The notes beneath the pieces were generated by a model. That model was not told the origin of the DNA. It saw only the letters and a list, made by a program, of their open reading frames with translations, and searched no databases. DNA of 36,564 nt from Paramacrobiotus richtersi. Lineage: Eukaryota > Tardigrada > Eutardigrada > Parachela > Macrobiotidae. The translations under genes and the position numbers were made by a program. The DNA lies in NCBI GenBank assembly GCA_034698045.1, contig JAQGAU010000166.1, forward strand, positions 1 to 36,564. Reading direction: 5' to 3'. Position 1 is the stretch's first letter, and each line of letters begins with the position of its first letter. This document shows, piece by piece, positions 24,210 to 34,889 of the stretch.

Positions 24210-26651
24210 ATGTCCGATAATGAGGAAGAAGAACTTGATCAGGAAAATCAAGAGGGCGACAATGACCCAGAAGATGAGAATGAAGAAAAATCTGAATCAA
24301 CGACGATGCTGGAAAAAATCGAAGAGCGTTTCGAACCGGAAGAGGATGATGATCCATCCGTACACAAAGATCTGGCTTACTATGTCGACAAAATTGCCAA
24401 AAATCTGGAGAATAAGGAGGCTCAACCAGCGGAAGGATCTAAGTTTTCCGATTCTGAAAGCGATGGAGAAATGCCAGATCAGGTACGACTGCTTCGACTT
24501 ATACCTTCACTGTATTAGTGTATCGATGTGAAACGTATCGACGTACCGTAAAAAAAGCAATTTAGTTTTGGTTATTATATTCATATTTCTTCATTAATCC
24601 TGCCTATTTTATTCTATTAATTTCAGCCCGACGACGGAGACCACTTCCGAACGGCGCAAATGAAATCTCTGCAAAATACGATGAAGAAATCGTCACCTTT
24701 CCATGAGTCAAACCTTGGACTGTTCAGAATGGTCTGTTTCGCACCTTACAAGCAAGTTCAGTTATGCAACAACCTTTTCAAACTGAAAAAGAATGCTAAG
24801 CTTCCAGACGATTCGTGGACATCTGGAGCATTCGCGATTTCCGGAATCTCCGCTGTGTAGACTTCGGTAAAAATTATATTCGTGACCTTTCGGCCCTAAA
24901 TCAACTTCCGGTGAGTAAATGCACAAAAACAGCAAGTACCAATAAACAATGTCACAATTCATTACGAAGCCAACAATTTTGTATCTACGAATAATTTGAT
25001 TTTGTATCAGTTTTGTATTTTTTCTATCGGTTTTGTATCTTCTTCGTATGTACAGTTCTTGGGAACAATAAAGCTCTACAAGAATGGCCTACGCGTCCTG
25101 GACTCTCTTCGAAGCCGATCAGTTCGTTATCTGGATTTGAGCCACAATAAACTGAAAGATCTGGACAAAACATACACCCCTAGACTGACCAGATTAAAAC
25201 TGATCTGTAAGTGCAAAGAAAGTGATACTGGCTTAGATGTCACCTGCTCAATTTATAAACATTGCCTTCTTTGTTATTAGCACTACTTTTCGACGAACTA
25301 ATAGAAATATTCTGGGTAGTGCGTACAGTTATCAGGTTGATTTATTTTAAACTTTCGAAGTTTATGTTGGGAATTTCTGCTAATTGTGCAAAATCCGTTC
25401 GCAGTCAATCAGTCGTCATCAATGCAAATCTTTTAATGCAGTTAACCGAATTCGGTCACTGGCAATATTTAAAGACCACGAATTAAAATGGCTACGAAAA
25501 CTGGAACTGCGGGGAAATGGACTAAAAAGCACCGCCGGAATACAACATCCATTACTCGAAGAGCTCTATCTGGTAAAATAACTCTACATTAAAACGCCGT
25601 TCATATGATTCCGGAACTTTTGAAGTTCAACAATTACGTCTCACAGGCGGAAAACGATATAAGAGAAATTGAAGATCTGGAGAAGTGTCCCAATCTACGG
25701 ATTCTGCATCTGCGCGATAACCAAATTCTGGAAGTAACAGGATTTTCGCGGAAAAACGTTAAACTGGAATACGTTAATCTGAGGCAAGCCCATGTTCTCT
25801 TTCACGTTCTCTTTGTCGTTCATATAATTATTATATCTGTACATATACGAAGCACAGTAACATACAGTACGTTCAAGTTTTCTTTTTGCAGAAATAATCT
25901 GATCACCTTCTTAGATGAAGCCGTTGGTGTCTCGGTATTACCCAAACTGGAAAAGCTCGTTATGCTCGGTAGGCTATGCAGTTACTGTGCAATAAAGTAC
26001 TCCTGACTTGCGCGCTGAAATGTTAAACTCGATTATTCGAACAACTTTAGAGAAAGCAAAGCTCACAGGCTGTATAAATAAATCCGCACTAAAGTACACT
26101 TCTCCTAACCGCAAAATTAGAAAGGTTTTGGTAAATCTGCAATATCCTGTGTATCATATGAGAAATTATACTGCCATAAAAATTTTTAAAATTCCGTGAG
26201 ATTTCATATAATGTACCGTTCACCGGTAGACAACCCCGTGCAGTTAGAACAAGAATACCGAATGGTAATGGTGGCTCGCATTCCAAGTCTCAAAGTGCTG
26301 GACAAGCAGGAAATCGAACCCTACGATCGGGACTGGTGTATTATGCTGCTACTTGACACTCTCTATCATGAAGAAACCGATCTCAAGATGGCTGTTAGTG
26401 ATCTATTTGACAATATCACTCCGGCGGAGATTCCTGACATGGACGACTTAATGGTCACGGAGCAGAAAAGGGTCACCGTGGTCGAACCTGACGACGACAC
26501 AGAAATGCAGCCCTACGAGCCGGAAGACACAGGCGATCAAATGGAATATCAATGGTCAGCAAAGGGCGATGGTAACGAGAGCGATGATGATCTTAAAAGA
26601 AAATACTGGGGAGAAGGTGAAAAAGAGAACGATGACAATGAGGAGGAATAA
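24210..26651 (+). CDS. LRRC23: Leucine-rich repeat protein 23, radial spoke RS3 component
   Basis: LRRC23 is a structural part of radial spoke 3 in motile cilia and sperm flagella. Exons 24210-24482, 24627-24735, 24801-24910, 25056-25206, 25442-25572, 25647-25783, 25892-25968 and 26230-26651 join in phase to 469 residues. The N-terminus is highly acidic (MSDNEEEELDQ), as in vertebrates. The repeat region follows: NLRCVDFGKNYIRDLSALNQ, VRYLDLSHNKLKDLD, WLRKLELRGNGLKSTAGI, NLRILHLRDNQILEVTGFSR, PKLEKLVMLDNPVQLEQEY, IPSLKVLDKQEI. The 25207-25441 intron choice gives a gapless match to the human spacing. The C-terminal tail is acidic and longer than usual. The 24736-24800 intron is the weakest, placed because the reading frame changes there. 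The 25784-25891 intron uses a GC donor. Confidence 0.93.
24977..25039. repeat. Four copies of TTTTGTAT in a LRRC23 intron
   Basis: TTTTGTAT(C/T) occurs at 24977, 25000, 25011 and 25031, just upstream of the acceptor at 25055. The copies are irregularly spaced. They may act as a pyrimidine-rich splicing element or be chance low-complexity sequence. Confidence 0.6.
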
Positions 26652-26652
26652 A
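26647..26652 (+). terminator. AATAAA overlapping the LRRC23 stop codon
   Basis: The last codons GAG-GAA-TAA-A create an AATAAA that contains the stop codon itself. If used as the poly(A) signal, the 3' UTR would be only about 15-30 nt, fitting the tight convergent spacing with WBP11. Confidence 0.45.
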
Positions 26653-26876
26653 GACTGATTAGACATTTATCTGATAATCAAACTGCTCACTTGAAGCGCT
26701 TTTACTGTGCTTGCACTTTCACTGATTCGACTGAACACAAAAAAGTTCGATAAGTCTGACCATGACATTTACCGTTAAAACACAAATCGTAAAATGCGGC
26801 TTGACTACTGACACATGCAATGCCTGATTCAAAACACATGAAAGTCTGCGATAGTAAAATTTCATCCACGTACATT
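26652..26876. other. Convergent 3' intergenic gap LRRC23/WBP11
   Basis: Only 225 bp lie between facing stop codons, and both 3' UTRs must fit here. No canonical AATAAA is visible for WBP11 on the minus strand, so a variant signal or overlap into LRRC23 is likely. Confidence 0.5.
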
Positions 26877-29117
26877 TTACAAAAATCCTTGCATTTCCTT
26901 CATGAAATCTTCATACGCTTGATCAGTGCTTCCTTTTGGTTTCTGACTGCTTCCGCTGGGTCGGTGTGGTATGAGTTCGACATTCGGTCCGAGTGGAGCT
27001 GCAACGTACAAGAGAACTATCTATGAAACAGTTTACAAGTGCCAGACTTATTCACCGTGTACCTGCTGGTTTCGCCTTTGGCTTAATCTGTTCTTCCCGC
27101 CTGACCTTCAGCGCCGTAGGGACTAAGCGGGTAACTTCGGCCATGGTGTTTCGAAGCTGGGGTTTAGCAGCAATGGTGGTCTTACTTTCCGGCGTAGGAA
27201 CCGGCTGGTTATACAGTGCTGGACGCTGCGAGATCATATCACTGGGGATCAGCGACTGTCGGACTGGCCCAATGGGACCCAAGCCCGGCATGGGGAATCC
27301 CGGAGGTGGGCGCATCATCATCATTCTATTGAGAGCTGGGATGCCTGGAAATACACCCAACGAAGATATCACTGGTGTCGTCAACAGGAAAAACTTCGGA
27401 AAGTCTTTCAAGAAAAACCAATTTCTGAAGGAAAAGAAAGAAAGAAAGAAACGAATGGCAATCAACTGAAGCAAGCGGTCAACGCAACTGTAATAGAAGC
27501 GCCGTCGACATCAGAATTTTCTCAAATTTTCGGTCAGCTGATTCAGTATGTGTGTCTGATATGCAGAAAACCAGACATTTCAGTAAGAACTAGATCGAAA
27601 TCCTTACCCGGTCGTGGCGGCGGTGGTGCAAATCTCGCACCCGACAACGCAGGCGGTGGAACATTTCGGAAATTCGGCAGTCCAGGATTAAACGGAGCTG
27701 GACGCATAGGTGGGACAGCAGGAGGAGGCATTTCCTTAGAACTACCTGTAAGATGAATTCATAACAATCCATAGCCCGACAAACAGTGTGCCAATAATCC
27801 AGAAATACCTCCTGACATGGACTGCGCCGGAACGGACTGGCCTTCCTGCATGGGGACATCCTCGTCAGTATCAATTCCGACACCTTTTTCAGAGCCTCCA
27901 GTCGCAAGATTTTTCTGTTTCCTCTCATCTAGCGTGTCCGCATCTTCCTCTTCTTCATCCTCCTCCTCTTCCGATTCTCCTTCATGTGGCTCATCCTTGC
28001 GAACGTAACCCTCTTCGTCGCTATCATCACTGAAAGAAGGTGGAGGACAGCACGGCGGTCCGGGAGGCCGTCTACATCCGAGATCCGACAGATCATCTGA
28101 CAATGCTCTGACAAGAGAATATCAATATCACAGTCCGCAATTTGTGCACAGTACCAAGCTGATTCAACAATCCTGTCTTTTCAGTTCAATTTATCTCCAG
28201 TTTTACACAGAGGAAACCAAATCACGACGCAGAAACTTACTCCCATGAAAGAACCCGAGGCGCACTAATAATAACCGGTCCCTGTGCTCGAAAAGTGAGA
28301 TTATCCTCGGGAGGCGGAGCGGAATCTGTACATATGGGGCCATTTAGAAAAGCAATCTGAAAAGAACACAGTGCGGCAGATTTCCCAAGAAATGACTTAC
28401 CATCTTCTTGTGGAAGACTGGGTAGCGTGATCTCCTCGATGTTAACATGCTGGGCTCTTTTCACCGCGTCTGCACACAATTTTCATCAGCATAATGCGTT
28501 AACTGGTATGCTTCTAAACAAAGCTAAACTTCTTATCACATCGTACCGTAATATTTCCTAGTTTCGTCATGCTTCCTGTGGTAACCTCCTAATAATTTCT
28601 TTAAATCCGAGTACTGGGTTTTATCCTCCTTATCCTGCAGATTTCAAGGGCAAAACTGTGTTTAATGTTTATGCAGATTTTCGCATAACAGCTCACTCAC
28701 ATAAAGTGACAAGCAACGATTGAAGTTGCCCAACAATCGCTTCCGTCTCTCGGACAAAATGTGCTCAGGTAATGGTGGAGCTTCGTGGATATTGTACTCT
28801 ACAGAACCAAAAATAACGATGGATGCGCAATGACAAAACGCACAATAGCTCTTCGCTTCATTACCCATCTGGTCGAGTCGTTCCAACTCCTCAATGATTT
28901 TCTTGGGATCCTTTGCTTTGATTACCGCTTCTCGCACCACCTGACGCTGCTTCTTATTCTTCTTCAGTTCTCTACGCCTTGCCTCCTTCCCTGAAAATCA
29001 CAGTTTGCGTAAACTGCTGGTGTCGTTTGCTTACGATACGAAGTGTGACTTACTGGCCTGGTCCGCTGGATTCATGGCTCTGCCAGATTTAGTGGATGTC
29101 GTCGAACGCTTTCCCAT
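26877..29117 (-). CDS. WBP11: WW domain-binding protein 11 (splicing factor)
   Basis: Nuclear protein that activates pre-mRNA splicing and binds WW-domain partners such as PQBP1. Ten exons (29117-29054, 28990-28865, 28798-28701, 28634-28547, 28469-28401, 28325-28241, 28107-27809, 27745-27608, 27344-27063, 26998-26877) give 456 residues, shorter than human (about 640). The conserved N-terminal Wbp11 region reads MGKRSTTSTKSGRAMNPADQ, then KEARRRELKKNKKQRQVVRE and IIEELERLDQMEYN. It continues to DAVKRAQHVNIEEI, a long Glu/Asp tract (exon 7), proline-rich segments (FAPPPPRPG and MRPPPGFPMPGLG, candidate WW ligands), and AEVTRLVPTALKVRRE. The characteristic end YEDFMKEMQGFL is the last exon. Exon 6 starts at an internal acceptor (TACAG) because the stronger-looking upstream one would introduce a stop. 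Confidence 0.96.
27436..27451. repeat. (GAAA)4 microsatellite in a WBP11 intron
   Basis: Four GAAA units on the plus strand read as TTTC on the coding strand, within intron 27345-27607. They form an unusually long pyrimidine tract upstream of the exon 9 acceptor. Confidence 0.75.
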
Positions 29118-29526
29118 TTTCAGAATGAATCAGTTTCCGAACCAAAAGGTGTAACCTGGACGAGGCGTCTACTATAAACTTTTACGAATGCGACCTCTTT
29201 TAAACAGCAGATACAAGTTTATTAATTAGTAAAACTTTTTAAGGAATCCCGAATCCAACTTCGAAGTTATTCGGACCAATTTTGGTGTTTCCATTTCCAC
29301 GCGAATGACGAAGACTGGCGACAGCGGGTGGTTGTGCGAACGGCAGCAATCTGCCGGGCTTTTGGCATGTTATGCTGTAATGCTCATTGCTGACTGCTGC
29401 AAGCCTGTAGCGCACGACATTCAACATAATTTTGTTTTTCTGTTATTTTCTTGCGTAAGTACGGTAAGTTGCTAGTTCGTGCAATGTGCGTGGAATTTGT
29501 GGAAGCTGGAAGTTCCGTTTTCCGCC
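29118..29526. promoter_or_regulatory. Bidirectional promoter of WBP11 and TFB2M
   Basis: The 409 bp between divergent ATGs must serve both a splicing factor and a mitochondrial transcription factor, two housekeeping genes. I see no TATA box or strong known element. Confidence 0.5.
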
Positions 29527-31901
29527 ATGTTACCGAGGAAGATCCGTAGGCTGCTGATATCCGGCGCCATCGCAAGAGCTATCGTTACATCGATACCGGA
29601 TTGCGTGTGCCCGTATAACCGCTGCTCATTTGTGGCTGCTCGATACAAATCCACCTCCAGTGCTTCTTTGAACTCCGAAGAGATACCAGAAGAAGGGGAT
29701 CATGAGGAGGTTGGTCAGGAGGTATGGTTCTTTCAGTGGACACAAACGAAGCCTTTGCTGTTCTAGGTGGAAAAATCCGGAAAGAAGAAACAGTCAAAAC
29801 CGACGAAAACCACCGCGTACCTAACGGCGAACCAACCGTTGAATGAGGCCATCAAGACTTATCGCCATCATCTGGCCATCGCACGAACAGCGCCGCCTGA
29901 AATGTATGTTATTTTCGAAACATTAGCAGGTTCGTCGACTGCATTTTTTTGCGATATTTTGGTTATTTTTTGGCCGCGGTTGGCGCATGAAAACTGCTTT
30001 TTAAGTTAACAACTCCAGCGTTTTGTTGATTTCGCAGAAGATATCGCTAAGCACATGAATCTCTCTGCGGATCCGACTTGCATCTATATAGAAGCCAATC
30101 CCGGCCTTGGCCTGCTTACAAAGCTGGCGATGGAGCAGGGTGTTCAAAAAGCTCGCCTTTTTGAAGGAAATCCTGTTTTTCAGAAAAGACTTGAGGTACG
30201 CACGAAAGACAGATCTTTTGCTTCTTTTACATCTGTTAAAGTGAAATGCTGAAGATCGAGAAGAGCTAAAGAAATTCCATTTCAGTAGCGAAGGCGTCTC
30301 AGTTTAAAAATGCGTATGTTTACATCAAAGTTGTTCGTTTCAGGGCATGCAAGGGGATTATGGTGCCGATCGGTTGGAGTTTTTTTGTCCATTTAATATT
30401 ATTGAATTCAAACAACGTGTCAAGTTCAAAAAGGAGCCGGAAGGAAACCAGTCCTTTCTCTATCCCGGACTGGATTCTCTTCCGAAAGACAAGTCACCAC
30501 CGGTAATAGAGAGTTGGGAAGCCAGGATTGAACGGATGATTTCCAGTGGTCTGCCTACACGTCCTTGGACAGATGCCACACCGGCGCTGAAGTTTTTTGG
30601 AATCATTCCGGAGCGCAGCGATGCACAGTTTATTAAGCGCATAATGAATTCTGTGGCGAAGAAGAACACATTTTGCACGCTGGGGAGGTTCGTCTTGCAG
30701 CTGACCATACATACGAATGTTTACCGTTTTCTTACGTTTCGAATTCGATTTCTGTGAATCTTCTCGTGTAATTGTTCCAATTGTTACAATAATCTCCATA
30801 GCAGATTAACTGACTTATTGCGGACTTTTTTGATGTTTTTCAGACCAGAATTTTACCTTATCATGACTCCACCGCAACATCAGAGCCTGATAACGCAGCC
30901 ATCGCCCGCGATGTCGTTCCGCTTTTATCGTGCTGCTTCCGTCGCCATGCAGACTTTCTTCGATGTGGAAACTCTTGGTGACGTGCCGCGCAACAAACTT
31001 GTGCCTCCTCTCTCATCCAAAATAAAGTCACCGGACATTTGGAAATTAGTACGCTTGACGGCACGAAGAAATTTGCCTGAGCTGATGGATTGGTCTATGC
31101 TGCCAGAATACGTGTTTTTCCTTAATCAGGCAATGACCAACCGCAAAAGGCCGTTGCTGGCTTGGCTAGATGGGTACGTGTCTGTTTTGGGTTTTATACT
31201 TATAGACCCAGCAAGGAAAGCCGCTTATTTTTCGAAATAATAAATGCATTAATCTAATCAGCATCGATTTGAAAAAATGCTTTCTTGGAGTTACTAAAAA
31301 TCTGATTAATATATGTTTAAATAAAAATTTGAAACATGCGTAACCACGTTGAGAAATTCGGAGTAAAATTTTTACTACCGGTACCGTTTTTAGCAAGAAT
31401 TTCCAAAGTTTACCATAGGACTGGTGGGAAAATAGGTCTAAGGCCGCTGTAATGTGAAGTGTTAATATTGCAGTTGTGTTAAGGATTGCAACTTCTAAAC
31501 ACTGTACTGCTCTTAAGTTTTGTACGGATCTTTCAGCACATTCCGTACTTTCAAAATGCTTTGTTATTAATGATTGAGAAAAATTTTGATAAGCAATTAT
31601 TTAGCTGCGATAATATTTAAATCCGAGGTTTTCACGCTGATATTTGGCGAATGATTATCAAAACTTGAGTGACGGGTATTTCAGATGGATACCTGGGTGT
31701 GCTCGGCGACTTCTGGATACTGGTTACACCATGTACCTTCGAACCGGGGATGTAACGGCTTCTCAGTACATGGAGATTTTTAAAATCATGTACAATGCAC
31801 CGGAGTACTTAAACAGCAATTTGAAGATAGCGTTTGCGGCAACCGGTGGCCGCTATGCGCCTGATGGTCCTGATGCCGAGGATGACCTGGACGAAGAGTG
31901 A
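29527..31901 (+). CDS. TFB2M: Mitochondrial transcription factor B2 (TFB2M-like rRNA methyltransferase fold)
   Basis: Mitochondrial factor that melts promoters with POLRMT; it descends from the KsgA/Dim1 rRNA dimethyladenosine transferases. Exons 29527-29721, 29767-29929, 30038-30195, 30344-30687, 30844-31173 and 31685-31901 join in phase to 468 residues (human 396). The N-terminus is Arg-rich with few acids (MLPRKIRRLLISGAIARAI), a good matrix-targeting sequence. SAM-site motif I is YIEANPGLGLLT (about 136-147). PWTDATPALKFFGIIPERSD matches the TFB2M segment with PLKVVGMFPSRGE, rather than the catalytic NLPY-type loop of TFB1M. GRPEFYLIMTPPQH fits the next strand, and the C-terminus is acidic. 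Two acceptors give the same frame for the last exon (31670 or 31685); the second is preferred for its TTTCAG. TFB2M over TFB1M is likely but based on remembered sequences. Confidence 0.87.
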
Positions 31902-34889
31902 TCTCTTGGTGTTCCTGTTTTCACAGTTTTTTTGCTCCGTTTCTTTGAAGTTTCCTAATGCCATGCCTTACGTTTATTACAGAGTTGTTTTGAAATGAAA
32001 ATAAATGGTGTAAATGAAATGAAGAGCGTGGTTAGTCAAACTGACCTGTGAGATGTGCTAGTTACCGAATTACAATAAAACTTCATTAGGATGGATAATT
32101 GAGTCAGCTGCGTGGCTTTACAGAAAAGGCGGTGTAGGAAACGTATTAATTATTTTCTCACGGTTTATTCGAAATTTGGCTGATCTTTTGGGATAATACA
32201 TTCTCTGCACAATTATTGCCACGATATTGTATCTGCGTCAACAGAAAATTCAACTTTAAATCCGCCAGACAATGATAGACCTGCTTCACTTGGAAGAGGA
32301 TCGCCGTCGTAAATGTTGCGGCGTTGACGGAAAACGATTCGCCTGGACACGGGAGTCGAAGCGGAAACAATTTACGCTGCTCCTTCACAGTACAGCTTGT
32401 TGAAAATGCACAGAAACCTATTCCGATTTTAGTTTATAATAGCTTTAGCGTTCACAGTATTCAGTTTTAAAAACGTATTATTATACAGCTAGTACAACAG
32501 CGAGTAATACTTTATAGACCGCTTTACGATAATAATAATATCATAATTACTGCGTTGCGTTAGTACATTGCGCGGTTGTCCATACGGCATTGAATGGTAA
32601 TGGAATTGACACGGCTGTCTGCATCGATTGGGCGCTGGGAATTTCTTCCACTCGATAATGTATTCTGAGTCTTTTTCTGGTTACTCGTTCTGAGCCTTTC
32701 TGTAAGTTACTCGTTATAGCTTTCCTTTACGTTACTAATTAATGAGGTTCAAGAGTTAATTCCAAGATTTTGTCGCCTAGTAGAACATACTCTGGTTCCT
32801 GTTTTCCTTCCAGCTTTTCGCTTCTAGTCCTATCTGAACGGGTGAGGAAGTGTTTATCACAAAACTACATGTATTGTTTGTGTTAACATTAATTCTGTAA
32901 TATCGATGAATAGTAATAATAACAATAACAGAAACTAAAAATACAGAAATTTCGATCCGGTGCGCTGGGCGAATAACTGTTATGCTCGAAATCATTTCCC
33001 TGTATTACGTCGCGCGGTAGCGATTTTGTCGCGTGGGCCGCCTTTGCGGGACGTTTGTCTCAAAAGAAAGTCCTTTCAGGTCATTAGGTGCCGCAGTGCC
33101 GATAGCGCAGCATTGTCATTCGTTCCCAATGTAGGCGGGCAACGCCTTCGAGAAGATTTTCCCACGTTTGGAATCCGCTTGTGGTCCATCGAGAAGCACT
33201 TTCGAAATTTTAGTTCAGTCGAGTGTAGCCGAGTAGCGGTCGAATTTTATTTTGGAAAAGTTGCACACCGAGCGCTCATAATTGCGGTTGTTTGCGGCTT
33301 AACGTCTGGGAGGCTACTGTTTAGCTTGTAAACAGCCCTGCCGGTGCCTTGTCGTTGTCAACAACTTACTACTGTTTTAAATTTGTTTCTGACTATGGAG
33401 CATACACTGTTTACGAATTTTCGCGGGTTGGAAACGGGATCAGAGTGAGTCTGACCTTTGTAAAGCCTCGTTGTTCTCCTGCGGTTCGCCCTAGCTTGGT
33501 CGTGAAGGGCCATGCAATTCTCGAGAAGGAACTGTGAAATCACATACTTCCGGGTTTTGCTCGGCCATTCAAGACTGGCTATGCGGCTGGGAAAGATGGA
33601 TGCTGAAATGGCGCTCGAATTCGAATCCTTCCCGTAACTGTAAGTTCGAGCACAAATCTTCTCGTGCGCACTTTGTATGGTTTTGGTCCTTCCGCGGTAA
33701 CAGCTAGGGTTGCCGTCGGGAGCAGGTACGGATCTGGATAACTCAGGCATGCCATTTTCGCATTTTTATAGTCCTTCCGCTGTTTTCACCTGACTCTAAA
33801 TCGTTATGTTTTGTTCGTCGTTTCTTGTATACCTATCACAGCATTGTACCTTGTTTTTTTTTCTGGCAGCGTTTGTAGTACGAAATGTGAAGGCAGCAAA
33901 AGAAACAAAAAATACGTTTAGGCATAAGAACAGAAAGGATTGTTATTGTTGCAAGTTCTGCATTCTGACGGAAATGCGATTGCGGTCCAGTTGACCGGCA
34001 ATAGTTTATAAGTAACAACGCAAACAGTTCGGTTCTTACTGCCGCGCAAATAAATGTGGATTCATCGTGTAAATGACCAAAATCAATCGGAAGTCGGAAC
34101 TACAAAATCAAGATAGAACGGAAGATATTAATTATTCTTTAATATTTTATTAATATCGTCTTAGATTGTTGATCTATCGTAATAATTAGTAGGTCAAATT
34201 TAGAAAGTACGTATACTTCGCAAGGCGGAACTGGGTCTTGACGTCTAATATTAATTTTTATGGTGAACGACAGGTGACAAACGAAAAAAGTGCTGACTTT
34301 GACGGTTTCGGTTTTTTAGCATTCAGCGACTTATAATCCACTTTGACTTATCAGAAGCACTGACTTGCTAATGTTGGTCTTGGGGGGAAATCGTTTTTAT
34401 TCTAATAGATCTAGAGCAATAATGTCGAGTAGAAAGTTCGGTTAGTTCTTGAATAATACTCTGAAGTTTTCGTTCTAAAAATTCATGGTAGTATTTCTTC
34501 CTGCGGATGTTTTGGATCCCATTTTTTTGTGATCATCGAGGTTCACAACGGGACGGGATAATTGTGATCTGTTAGACGTACGAATGCAGAGTTAAGTGCC
34601 TGCTTCAGCGTAAAACACTCAGTGGATCTTCGAATTCCAGCATTTTGGTTGGTTTTATCCCGAAGTTGGTGAATAATTATCGTAACAAATCAGTACTATC
34701 AGTATTATGAATTATCCATGATTCTGGGAATCTGTTCGAATTCGCTTGGTGCTTCAGTGTGACAGAAATCCCAGTCCTGGAGTACTCCGAATTTGCCCTT
34801 CTTAAACTCGATAATCCAGGAAAAGATCTTTTTTCGAACGGTTTTTTGGCAGACAGTGTACTACCACGGCTAGTGCGTCGACGATTGTC
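31902..34889. other. Gene-poor interval between TFB2M and ILRUN
   Basis: This is the longest interval without a recognisable gene. It holds ORFs of 76 codons (minus, 32158-32388), 123 codons (plus, 32960-33331) and 130 codons (minus, 33358-33750), none with a recognised motif. A strong acceptor (TTTTTTGGCAG, ending at 34852) lies 37 bp upstream of the ILRUN ATG. A strong donor, CAGA|GTGAGT, lies at 33445. The relatively GC-rich sequence around 33000-33440 may therefore be a non-coding first exon of ILRUN. A 9-bp inverted repeat (GATATTAAT at 34124-34132, complement at 34149-34157) lies in an AT-rich patch. No tRNA was found by eye. Confidence 0.4.
32000..32005 (+). terminator. AATAAA poly(A) signal for TFB2M
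   Basis: A canonical hexamer about 100 nt downstream of the TFB2M stop codon, in a suitable position for its 3' end. Confidence 0.6.

Noticed and set aside
24175-24531. 118-codon plus-strand ORF overlapping LRRC23 exon 1
   Set aside because: It is the +1-frame shadow of the acidic LRRC23 N-terminus; the Lys/Met-rich composition comes from GAA/GAT codons read out of frame.
26993-27469. 158-codon plus-strand ORF
   Set aside because: It is antisense to WBP11 exon 9, whose identity is clear; the glycine-rich antisense arises from proline codons.
32960-33331. 123-codon plus-strand ORF in the gap before ILRUN
   Set aside because: No recognisable motif. The region is better explained as a possible non-coding first exon or promoter.
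33600-33650. TTCGAATCC resembling a tRNA T-loop
   Set aside because: No matching acceptor stem, D-arm or anticodon arm could be folded around it.
34124-34157. AT-rich 9-bp inverted repeat
   Set aside because: Noted within the gap description; short and AT-rich enough to arise by chance, so no element is claimed.
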